Assembly (NCBI RefSeq): GCF_003369915.1
Contig: NC_046675.1
Span: 28,148,001-28,212,000, forward strand
DNA length: 64,000 nucleotides
Direction of reading: 5' to 3'
From: Drosophila miranda
Taxonomy: Eukaryota > Arthropoda > Insecta > Diptera > Drosophilidae
Below are positions 44,319 through 53,731 of this stretch, one piece after another. The notes beneath the pieces were generated by a model, which saw only the letters and a program-made list of their open reading frames with translations, was not told the DNA's origin and did no database searches. Position 1 is the first letter of the stretch. Each line of letters begins with the position of its first letter. The position numbers were made by a program, and so were the translations under genes.

Positions 44319-44585
44319 TCACGGATTATCCTTACAATAAAAACGTTTTTGACAAACATATGATCCTTCATTTTCTACACCGCAATAGGAAGTCGACCGA
44401 GTTCCATCTTTGCATTTTCCGTAATTGTTTGGACAACAAGGGGCTTTACACCGCAATTGGGAGTCATCTCCGCACCTCCCGAAGGTTGGTCTGCAGCATT
44501 CGGAACTGACTTCTCTGAGGAGAGCTGGTAACAGCAAAACAGTAAACAAAGGATGGACGGTAGGGTTAGGCGACAATATATACAC
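44319..44585 (-). pseudogene. Diedel-like copy E, inverted and degraded
   Basis: Lies opposite to the other copies; its upstream flank (44586-44654) is the reverse complement of the copy A flank. The region containing the leader ATG is deleted, so the open frame runs only from GTG. The hydrophobic leader core (LFTVLLLPALLREVSSECCR) survives. Both modules have lost the same ~43-bp core between TTGCGG and TGTA, removing the GVGKCN..GGC half of each. In the second module the deletion shifts the frame into what is 3'UTR elsewhere, ending VENEGSYVCQKRFYCKDNP. Probably a pseudogene, though a short Cys-containing frame of 88 codons remains open. The shared 3' flank is present at 44345-44300. Confidence 0.75.
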
Positions 44586-45116
44586 TTTCCCAGATCGTTT
44601 TTAGGCCAATCAATCCGTCTACTGGATATGCTTCGGGTATTTATCCAATTTGGTATTAGTTTTGCTATTCATTTAAGAGCAAACGGTGGCGGTGGTGGTG
44701 GCGGTGGCGGTGGCTGTGGAAGTGGCAACAACATCATAAATGTATGGAAAATGTTGCGGGAAAGAAAGTTTCCCCGGGAGCGAACTTTGTGCACTCTCAT
44801 AAAAATCGAGACACAGTGAAAATTGTGTCTCGCAAGATAATTGCAAAAAAGTTTGACTTTGGCGCTCGCTCTCTCGCTCGTTCGTTGTAATTGAAAAGAA
44901 CAGAAAGAAAAAAGCCGAACAGCGAAGCGAGCGAGACCGCGAATTGGAATGGAGACTGTATCTCCATGGATGGCCTCAAGGTCTCGTCCGTATCTGCATC
45001 TGCATCTGCATCTGCATCCCATCCTTGCGTCTGCAGGAGCTGCAGAGCACAGCCAATGAACGGGGGGCTGCCTTCAAAGGTAGGTGCCATCCACCCGTAG
45101 AAAGTGCCATAAATCG

Positions 45117-45170
45117 GATGGGGATGGGGATGGGGGTGGGGGTGGGGGTGGAGATGGGGGTAGATGGGGG
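45117..45170. repeat. G-rich (GGGGAT/GGGGGT)n repeat
   Basis: Series of G4-G5 runs separated by AT, T or GA; intergenic. Confidence 0.85.
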
Positions 45171-45935
45171 CATATCCGATCTACAAAACACAACAAGCCA
45201 CTCTCCGACCCAAAATCCAATTAATAGAGCGCCTCCACTTCACTCCACTCCCATCCCCACCCCTCCGCCTGACGAAAATCAATATTCATAGAATATAATC
45301 CACATTTAATTGAGATAAATTGCGTATGCATTCATTATACAACCATTATGCCAATTCCGTACGGGTGCAAGGGTGCATGGGTGCATGGGGAAGGAAACGG
45401 AGCTTGTGGGTTGGATCCTGTCAGGGCTAATTGTTTAGAATTAAATTGGAGGATAATGATTTGTCCGTTTGCCACGGGAATACCCTTTGACCTATCATTG
45501 AATTCCACAATCAAAGGTGTCACTGGTGCAGGATCCATCACCAGCAACATAGTGTGGCACTTGCAACATACTCGGGGCTGCACCATTCCCCTTGCCCAGA
45601 TACAGATACAATACAGACACGCACTCCCATTTCCCCATTCCCTCATTCCCACAGTCCCAAAATACAGTACAAGCAATAAAATGTGTACGTGTCTAAATTT
45701 TAATATGGATGCTGTCGGCATTTGTCGTCGTTCCTCTGCATGTTGGCTCTCTCTCTCCCTCCATCTCTCTGTGTTTATTTGACTTGTTACTTATTTATTA
45801 CGCAGGATAATGAAATTGCACGTAATCCTCATTAAAGCCAGAAGCCAGGAAGAACAAAAGGACCACGACTTGGGGTTCATTTTCAGTTGGAAGGTTGGAA
45901 CTTACTTTGAAGGCAAACAACAACTTGGAGACTTT

Positions 45936-45968
<33 letters not shown>

Positions 45969-45970
45969 GT
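45936..45970. repeat. (CT)n microsatellite
   Basis: About twelve CT units followed by interrupted GTCTCTCT units. Confidence 0.9.
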
Positions 45971-46270
45971 CTCTCTGTCTCTGTGTGTGCTGCACATTCA
46001 CATTCGCACATTCAAATCTCAGTCATGACTCAATTTCACTATGTGCAGATACAGATACAGATACAGATACAGATAAATCCCTCCACTCGTACTTCACCTA
46101 GTGAGTAGTATGTCTACATGTAAAGAGGGAGGGGAGTGGGTGTGGGTGTGGGTGTGGGAGAAAAAAGATCTGTAGAGCATTATCGAGTTTAGGGTGCACC
46201 AGCAGCAGCAGCACTGGCGATAAAAGCGAGAAAGGTAGACGTCTGCCTGCCTGCCAACCAGCCCCACACA

Positions 46271-46378
46271 CCACACCCTACCACACCCCACCACACCCCA
46301 CCACACCACACCACACCCCACCACACCCCACCACACCCCACCACACCCCACCACACCCCACCACACCACACCACACAC
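46271..46378. repeat. 10-bp minisatellite (CCACACCCCA)n
   Basis: About eleven near-perfect copies with two shorter CCACA variants. C-rich on the plus strand and G-rich on the minus strand. Confidence 0.95.
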
Positions 46379-48239
46379 CTCACGTCCAATACAAATAAAT
46401 CAGACAAAGCATATAAATCTAAATTGTATCGCATTGTGGCGCATTTTGGCTCCTTTGCACACCTTATGCTGCTTTATTGGCTCCAGCCAAGGGCACCCTT
46501 TCGTGCCGTGTATTTCATTCCGATTCAAGGGAAACTCGCTTGTACCTTCTCCTGAGTGAGCCTTGAGCTGAAGGCTCCCTCTCCTTGTTGCTGGCACCTT
46601 CTCGTATGTACATATAGTATGCCGAGTACCCACCCGGGTATCATCACTTCGATTGGCTGCCACGTTGATTTTCCATCAATTTTGGCTGCCCCTTGTGCTC
46701 TTGGCTCCTGCCGACTCCCTGTACGAGCTGTGTAAATCCCTTTGATTGCTACACATTGCTGCACTCCTGTGGTCGTCTGTGGCAAATGGGCGCAATTATC
46801 GAGGAGTTTATTGAATGCTAAAACGTCTGCACTCACGGGCACACCCACGGCGGTACTGCAGCGGGTACTACGCACATTGTTCCCATTTTGTGGGGGAGTA
46901 AAACCGCGTTTAGAAGAGTGTGTGCTCCTAAAAGGTAGATCCTAAGAGTAGCACAGAGGGCTGGCTACAGCCCTAATCTGCTGGGGACGGACCGGACCTA
47001 ATGCCTCGTTTAGCGCCTTGAACTTTAAGCGCTTTCATGTCGCTTTCAGCCCTGCCAGAAGAACAAATCCCCAAATTGCGTAATAAATAAAATGCATTTG
47101 CGTGGAAAATTAGAAAATGGCAAAAATACCCGAAAAAAATAACAAAAAATAACGCACACAGAAAATTCAAATTTCCACAATTTCCACATTTTTTTTTTTT
47201 ATAAACTCGCTCGCAGTCTGCAACTCCCAGAGTTTGCTCCCATCACAGAGAGCATAAATCTTTGGCAGAGCTCAGACGCAGACACAGAGACGCAGGGGCA
47301 CAAACAAATCGTCTTAGACATTTTCTTGTTACTTGAATTCTCTCTTTTTCTGTGCACAAATCGGAGGAGATTACATAGAAGTTTGTTTGTTCTTTAAAAC
47401 CGCCTTCGCGTCAGCTCCGCTCCGGAAGAACTCCGGGTAATGGCTGAAAATGAAATAAATGCAAATTTTACAACTATTTTTTCCCGAGAATTGTTTTCCT
47501 TTGAAGCTGAAGGCTGAAGGAGCTCCCTCGCCGCTAGTCGCTGGATTTAGCCATCAAAGTGCGGCACTCTTCCTTTCTGTCTGTCTGTCTGTCTGTCTGG
47601 ACTTGATTTGACTTGACAGGACAGTGTCCTCCGCAAGGCACTTCATATCCAATTTCAAGCTATTGACACAATGAAGCACTCTTGAGTTTTACTCTTTCGC
47701 TCGTCGGAGTGACTTTACAGGATATAAAAAGTGGCAAACTAAATAAATACAGCGAAAACCCTGTTTTTGGGGCTGTAAAAAGATAACAAAAGATGTCATT
47801 TGTGATTTGTGATTTTTGTTCCCCTTTTTATTCGCTTTATTTGAAGTTTATTTACTGCCATGGTATATGTTTATTTCTACCAATAACAGACTAGTTGTGG
47901 CCAAGTTAGAACCACTTGAATGTGGCATATTTTGTAAGGGCAAGACATCTGTAGTCCTGTCTCTTTGAATCGTCAGAAGAATCATCCGAATGCTCCGAGG
48001 TGGGATGTCGGGATGCCGGCGAGTTTATCCGCGCTGGCGCACTGCATAACCATTCAGCGGGAGAGCAGCAGCTGAATGACGAGAAGAGGAACGTCTTGCA
48101 TGTAAACAAAAACAGATGCATGCAACAGATAGATGCATGCCTCCTGGGTCTTAGAAATTTTTAGATCTCTCGGTGGGTCGTTAGGAGGGCTGCATTGCTT
48201 TGTTTTCAAGGAAGAAATTTCTTCAAAGTCTACCGACAG

Positions 48240-48460
48240 TATTATTGTACCCGATACTCAAAGATTATGGAGGTGTATTAGATTTGTGAGATTGTGGTGA
48301 AAGTGGGTGTGTCAGCATCAACAGACGAGTCGATATAGCCATGTCGGTCTGTCCGCCTGTCCGACCGAATGAGCGCCCAGACCTCGGAGACTATCACAGC
48401 TTAAGAGAGAGAGAGAGAGAGAGAGAGACAGATGTAGCGGAATAGAAAACAGTGCATTAC
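48240..48460. mobile_element. Fragment of an obscura-group interspersed repeat
   Basis: Begins with GTACCCGATACTCAAAGATT and contains CGAGTCGATATAGCCATGTC, TCTGTCCG-type repeats, ACCTCGGAGACTATCAC and a (GA)n run. These blocks are typical of the SGM/DINE-like nonautonomous repeats I recall from obscura-group flies. It shares ACAGATG(T/C)AGCGG..AAAACAGTG with 42085-42115. No coding capacity. Class assignment is from memory. Confidence 0.5.
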
Positions 48461-48548
48461 CTATTACGTATAAAATATAATATATAATACAATATATAAT
48501 ATTCCAACAAATCAATTTCACAGATACACCACCACCAAATTAGAAAAC

Positions 48549-49473
48549 GAGGGGGAACGTTGTGAGTTGCTGCGGCGACCGCAACTCTACAGTTATACCC
48601 GATACTAAATCAGTATGGCAACATTGAGCGACGTGCGGGAGAGACAGAAAACGTGTCTGAACGTGTAGCGCTGCGTAGCGACTGCAAATTGATTTGTTCC
48701 TTTTGGATATAAACATTATCCGATCTGATTCAGATTCGGAAATCTGATAGATATGGTCATTCTCTATCTTCAATATTGTGGATGCCACAGATGTTCGTCC
48801 TTTTTGGGCGAAATTTTGAGATATACGTTTTATAGTGAGATCTAACAGGAGTGTGGATACCAAATTTGGTAACTCTAGCCTTAATAGTCTCTGAGATTTG
48901 TGGATGCCGCAGATTTTCGTCCTTTGCGGGGGCGGAAGGGGGTGTGGCGAAATTTGGACACAAAACGGTCAAGGTTCGATATCACAGGAGTGTGGATACC
49001 AAATTTGGTTGCTCTAGCTTTTAAAGTCTCTGAGATCGTTGAACTCATATTTTGCAATAGGCAAAACCGACCATGAAACCTGTGTGTTAGAGAGAGACAG
49101 AGCGAGAAAGAATGAAATTGTTTTCTTGATTCTGGCTATATTAATTGTACGATCTGGTTCAGATTTTGCACTCTAGAAGATATAGTCATCCTCTACGATT
49201 CTGCGTTTTCTGTTTTCTCGTATCTTTGAAATTGTGGATGCCACAGATTTTCGGGGGCGGGGCAATGTTTTGAAATATATTTGTAAATGTGACATATCAG
49301 AGAAGTCCGGATATAAAATGTCGTTGCTCTAGCTCTTGTAGTCTTTGAGCACAAGGCGCTGATAGGGACGGACAGGGCTCAATGGACTCGGCTATTGATG
49401 CTGATCAAGAATATATATACTTTATGGGGCCCGAAACGATTCGTTCTGGACGTTATTTTGAGTATCGGGTATA
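48549..49473. mobile_element. Nonautonomous interspersed repeat with inverted termini, inserted in the copy B flank
   Basis: TTATACCCGATACT near 48592 is the exact inverted complement of AGTATCGGGTATAA ending near 49473. Internal blocks repeat: GGAGTGTGGATACCAAATTTGG occurs at about 48850 and 48988, and TGTGGATGCC.CAGAT at about 48778, 48899 and 49231. The right end (GGACGGACAGGGCTCAATGG, then TGATCAAGAATATATATACT) is typical of obscura-group SGM/DINE-like (Helitron-related) repeats as I recall them. No transposase frame. It splits the conserved 5' flank of Diedel copy B: the left flank stops at about 48548 and resumes at 49474 (AATACCCGAAAC). Confidence 0.6.
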
Positions 49474-49555
49474 AATACCCGAAACACATCCAGTAGACCA
49501 TTATCGTCTAACCCTACCGGCCAACCATTGTCACCCTCATATTCTCCGACCGAAG

Positions 49556-49849
49556 ATGAACTTCACGTTTACTGTTTTGCTGTTCCTAGTTCTCCTCGGA
49601 GAAGTCACGTCCAAATGCTGCAGACCACCTTGCGGAGATGGAACTCGTGGGTCTCCTTATTGCGGCGTTGGCAAGTGCAATATGTTCGGATGCAACTGCA
49701 GTGGCGGGTGTAGAGATAGAAGACCAACCGATTCTTGTTGCCGCAATCGAAATGGAAAATGCGCAGATGGAACTAATCCGACTCCCTACTGCGGCTATGG
49801 CCCGTGCAATATTATCGGATGCAACTGCGACGGCGGGTGTAGAAAATGA
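49556..49849 (+). CDS. Diedel-like secreted cysteine-rich peptide, copy B (two modules)
   Basis: 97-aa precursor. The signal peptide MNFTFTVLLFLVLLGEVTS is followed by two Cys-rich modules with 8 Cys each: CC, C(GDG), YCG, KCN, GC, NC, GGC, then CC, C(ADG), YCG, PCN, GC, NC, GGC. A short linker (RDRRPTDS) joins them. The module matches the C-terminal half of Diedel in Cys spacing and Gly placement; Diedel has one such segment whereas this peptide has two. Translation start is unambiguous (CGAAGATG, first ATG of the conserved leader). The ATG lies only ~83 bp right of a repeat insertion that supplies a TATAAATA sequence (about 49469-49476). 3' flank shared with A and C. Role inferred: secreted immune-regulatory or defence peptide in haemolymph or seminal fluid. 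Confidence 0.82.
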   Translation: MNFTFTVLLFLVLLGEVTSKCCRPPCGDGTRGSPYCGVGKCNMFGCNCSGGCRDRRPTDSCCRNRNGKCADGTNPTPYCGYGPCNIIGCNCDGGCRK

Positions 49850-50135
49850 AGGATCAGATATTTGTCAAAGACGTTATTTATTGTAACGATAGCCCGTGAA
49901 AATGCAAAATAGATGTATACCTTGGGCCAAGGTTCATCTTGAACAAAACAAAGTTTTTTAAATTCCTAGTTTGTTTTTTCCAACAAATCAATTTTACAGT
50001 TGCACCACATTAGAAGCATGGCATACCGAATTGGATAAATACCCGAAACATATCAAGTAGACGGTGGGAAAGTTTGTATATTATCGTCTAACCCTACCGG
50101 CCAACCATTGTCGCCCTCATCGTCGCCGACCGAAG

Positions 50136-50429
50136 ATAAACTTCACGTTTACTGTTGTGCTGTTCCTAGTTCTCCTCGGAGAAGTCACGTCCGAATGCTG
50201 CAGACCACCTTGCTCAGATGGAACTTTTGGGAGTCCTTATTGCGGCGTTGGCAAGTGCAATATGTTCGGATGCAACTGCAATGGCGGGTGTAGAAGAAGA
50301 GGATCAGACGCTTCTTGTTGCCGCGAACGAAATGGAAAATGCGCAGATGGAACTCGTGGGTCTCCCTATTGCGGCTATGGCAAGTGCAATATTTTCGGAT
50401 GCAGCTGCAAAGGCGGGTGTAGAAAATGA
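50136..50429 (+). pseudogene. Diedel-like copy C, intact except start codon (ATG to ATA)
   Basis: Collinear with copy B over all 98 codons, including leader (INFTFTVVLFLVLLGEVTS) and both modules with all 16 Cys, but the initiator is ATA at 50136-50138. The same frame is open upstream only to a TAG at 50058-50060 with no ATG, and downstream no ATG precedes the leader. Either this is a very young pseudogene, or it uses near-cognate initiation, an unseen upstream exon, or a segregating or sequencing variant. It lies 580 bp from copy B with an almost unchanged intervening flank. Its second module begins with the same DGTRGSPYCG as the first module of copy B. Confidence 0.7.
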
Positions 50430-50720
50430 AGGGTCAGATATTTGTCAAAGACGTTATTTATTGTAAGAATAGTTTGTGAAAATGCAAAATAGATTTATAC
50501 CTTGGGCCAAGGTTCATCTTGAACAAAACAAAGTTTTTTAAATTCCTAGTTTGTTTTTTCCAACAAATCAATTTTACGGATGCACCACAATAGAAGCATG
50601 GCATACCGAATTGGATAAATACCCGAAACATATCAAGTAGACGGTGGGAAAGTTTGTATATTATCGTCTAACCCTACCGGCCAACTATTGTCATCCTCCT
50701 CGTAATTGCTTCGACCGAAG

Positions 50721-50927
50721 ATGAATCTTACGACTGTCTTGCTGTCCCTAATTCTCCCCAGAGAAGTTAAAATGAAAACCGTAGAGTGTGCGAGCAAAAG
50801 CGTTAAAATAAGAAGGCCACCGTTGAATCTGTTGCAACCAACCTTTTCTAGTCTGCAAAGAAGAGCTCTATCTCTTTCTTTCAAGCTAAATTGGACATTC
50901 TTCTTCTGCCCGAAACTCGACATGTAG
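50721..50927 (+). CDS. Diedel-cluster copy D: conserved flank and leader-like start, unrelated remainder
   Basis: 68-codon frame starting at an ATG in the same context as copy B (ACCGAAGATGAA). About 180 bp of upstream flank is nearly identical to that of copy C. The N-terminus MNLTTVLLSLILPREVK is a worn version of the leader, lacking enough hydrophobic length and the cleavage motif. After it there is no module: the remaining sequence (VECASKSVKIRR...) has only one further Cys near the end. Most likely a decayed or chimeric copy rather than a functional gene. AATAAA is not seen nearby. Confidence 0.4.
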   Translation: MNLTTVLLSLILPREVKMKTVECASKSVKIRRPPLNLLQPTFSSLQRRALSLSFKLNWTFFFCPKLDM

Positions 50928-51384
50928 TATACATTTACAAATGCATGTATACTCTACATCTTACATGTAAAGTAAGTTCAACGGTTTTTTGTTCAACGAA
51001 AGCACCGTGACAAAAGTATCTCCGTAGCGGAGACAACAACCCTGACTGACAAAGGCTGACTGCCACACCACCCACCCTCGAAGGGAAGGAAACACTACGG
51101 CACAAGGATATTTTCCTATTGGAAAACATCGTAAACACCCCCGGGGCAGCTAGACCAATCCAAATGCCGCAAACTGTTGCCAATCCAAAATGGCTTCCTC
51201 CTCGCAGATGCTGCGTGTGAAAAATCCAATAAGCAGAGCAGAGCAGAGACCCGGACGCGGACCCGGACCCGGGCCGAGCTGATTTCAGAGGCAGAAAGGA
51301 CAATCAGAAGTTATTGCAACACAGTCTTCCAAGCAGAACAGACCCAAGGTCTTCCAATTGCAGCAGATATCAAATCGCACAGCC
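50928..51384. other. Spacer and presumed Fer3 5' region
   Basis: 457 bp between the last cluster copy and the Fer3 start. Short GAC/CCGGG-rich repeats occur near 51247-51276. No gene or clear core-promoter motif is recognised. Confidence 0.5.
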
Positions 51385-52076
51385 ATGCAGCACCCCCACC
51401 CCAGCGATCAGCCCACTTACATGCCGGACGTGCCGTTCCAGCCCCTATGGGGACAGGAGGCGCCTCCACCTCCGCCCATAGTGCCCTACCAAGAGCTCAT
51501 CGCTGGCTTCCCATGCACCGAATTGTGTAAGTACTCCGGCAAAGAAATCTCAAGAGATCTTGGCTTGAATAAATCGGAATCGAATCCGCAATCCTTGCAG
51601 CACTCTGGCAACGCTCTCAGGTAGCCCCCCTGGTTCCCCAACGTCCCAGCACACATGGCCGGTCCAACGGATCCTCCAGCTCCTCCTCCAAGAAGACCCG
51701 TCGCCGGGTGGCCTCCATGGCCCAGAGACGAGCCGCCAATATTCGCGAGCGCCGTCGCATGTTCAACCTGAACGAGGCCTTCGACAAGCTCCGTCGCAAG
51801 GTGCCCACCTTCGCCTATGAAAAGCGTCTCTCCCGCATAGAGACGCTGCGCCTGGCCATCACCTACATCGGATTCATGGCCGAGCTGCTCAGTGGCACGC
51901 CCTCGAACTCCCACTCACACTCCCACTCCCACTCGAAGTCCCGTTCTGATGTCTATCCCGGCATGAACGGACACCACCAGGCAGCCCCACCTTCGATGCA
52001 CCCCCCCCATCACCTGCACCCAGCGGCGGCATATCATCGAGACTTTGCCTCTCCCTACAGCCACAGCCTGACATAG
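51385..52076 (+). CDS. Fer3: bHLH transcription factor Fer3 (48-related 3)
   Basis: Class II basic helix-loop-helix factor of the p48/FERD3L group, expected to heterodimerise with Daughterless and bind E-boxes. Two exons, 51385-51526 and 51601-52076, are separated by a 74-bp intron, giving 205 aa. The bHLH is at about residues 90-142: basic region [20 protein letters not shown], loop [15 protein letters not shown], helix 2 [14 protein letters not shown]. The N-terminal part ([15 protein letters not shown]) and [12 protein letters not shown] match fly Fer3 as I remember it. Downstream of the bHLH is a short His-Ser repeat (HSHSHSHS) and a His/Pro/Ala-rich tail ending YSHSLT. AATAAA at 52186-52191 is the poly(A) signal. 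Confidence 0.94.
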
Positions 52077-53731
52077 GACTCGCATTGTGGATAACCGCGG
52101 ACTAGAAAATGTAAAGCTTTTGCTTTTGAAAAGAATACAAGATGATTAAGTGCACATCCACAATCCTTTTTGTGAGTGATAACAAATAAAATTAGAACAC
52201 CCCATCCAAGTGTTTGATGTTTAATAGTAATCGAATAACAACAAGGAACTACGATCAAATGGACTGTAGTCGAGTTTTTAGTAATCGTCTCATCAAAAGC
52301 CAATCAACCAGTTGGCTTTCAACCCGAAATTCGGTTACTTAAAAATCAAATATTGTACACCACCAACATGTCCAGGAGTACACCTGATAATCCCTTTAAA
52401 TAGCCAATATTAAAGGCTGGCAGTAAGCCTCGCACTTGTTTCGAACAATTTCATGCCCTGCCGCGATGCCACGATGCCATGATTTGCGTGCGAATCCTTC
52501 CAGCTGCTGGGTACACCAGACACCCCCCCCCCCCCCCCCCCCCCCCCAAAAAAAAGAAAGAAAACTATTATACAATACAAAATTTGACAAGGCAAACAAA
52601 GCGTGAAATTATTATTAATAAATTGAGGCAGACACTGGAGAGGGGAGGGTGCGATTCAAAGTCAATTGGAACAACCCCTAAAACCCAAACAAGTGTAACA
52701 CTTGAGGGATTCCCCGTGCAACGCAGGCCTTGGCTGCTGGCTAAATAGCAAGGAATTTTTGCGTTCAACGCCCATTTTCAACAGATTAGCGTCCCTCGGC
52801 CAGGGAGCAAATTAATTCTGAACGGATATTGCAAGGACATCAGCCAGCGAGGAGGGTTGACGATTGACTCCTGCCCAACAAAGAACGGGTCGCGTCGCTC
52901 CCTGTTCCCCTGTTGTTTTGGTCGTTTGGTCTGTACAATATGTTTTGATGAATTTGTGACACTTCATGCCGTATTAAGTCCATATCCGTCTCCATCTGCA
53001 TATCCATATCCTGTCGAGAGGGTGGGGGGGTGGCTTACCGCATCCCTTCACCTATGAAGTGGCCTCACGTGTCGCCGATTAGCGCATCAGGAAATCAGGA
53101 AATCAGCTACAAAATCTGTCTTTTCGATACCTGTGGTGTGGGAAAACTTCATAAAATACGGTACTACTGTATGAATTTGTTTAGGTCCGCCTACAATACT
53201 AACAATGATGTCTCATCATCTCATTCCACGGTCTTATAAACACGCCGCGTGTTCCATATTAAGTTATTCCCATAGTAAATCAGGTTATAGATTCCTGCAT
53301 CCCTGCATCCGTGCATCCCTGCTTGTATGTCTGTCAATCGGTATGACGAATTCATTTAATTTTGCTGCAATATCTGACAGTTTTTCGCAATTTTTCGACT
53401 CTTTTTTTGCAGGGCGTAATTAGGGCAGTGGCGAATATATATTAGGTCATGATAGATGGGAGTGTGGACATCAGATTTACCAGATGTTTTCAGAGCAGAA
53501 CCATACACCCTTCCCACTCTTTCCTGCTGCCAGTCTGTCATTTTCTAAGTAGTGTAGCACATAGTGGGACTTATCTATGATGAACTGGAAATCAATAAAC
53601 ATCGTACATAAATTCCACTATCTGGATGCTTATCGTCGATTCAATTCGTGTGTTTTTTGCTTTGCAATTGAAGGCAATACTCGTACACGATCAAGGGCCT
53701 CAGTTAGCAGCCAGAACTGCTACTGAACAGC
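52077..53731. other. Intergenic region with a 25-bp poly-C tract
   Basis: Includes the Fer3 3'UTR (AATAAA near 52186) and a C25 run (52523-52547) directly followed by A8. No supportable gene. Open frames here lack proper starts or domains. Confidence 0.6.
52523..52547. repeat. Poly-C tract (25 bp) followed by A8
   Basis: Uninterrupted C homopolymer directly abutting eight A residues; length is prone to sequencing error. Confidence 0.95.

Larger units (their letters stand above)
44586..49555. other. 5-kb intergenic region with simple repeats and repetitive elements
   Basis: No supportable gene. It holds (GGTGGC)n near 44690-44713, a GGGATGGG-rich block (45117-45170), (CT)n at 45936-45970, GATACA repeats at about 46048-46073, a 10-bp CCACACCCCA minisatellite (46271-46378), CTGT repeats near 47577-47600, and the obscura-type repeat elements described separately from 48.2 kb. 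Confidence 0.5.

Noticed and set aside
48549..49473. The repeat element as a source of coding genes (transposase or helicase)
   Set aside because: It is too short, with frames under about 110 codons and no motif; best treated as nonautonomous.
50064..50135. Use of a GTG at 50064 as the start of Diedel copy C
   Set aside because: It would put 24 non-hydrophobic, Arg-rich residues before the signal peptide, and the segment is 5' flank in copies B and D.
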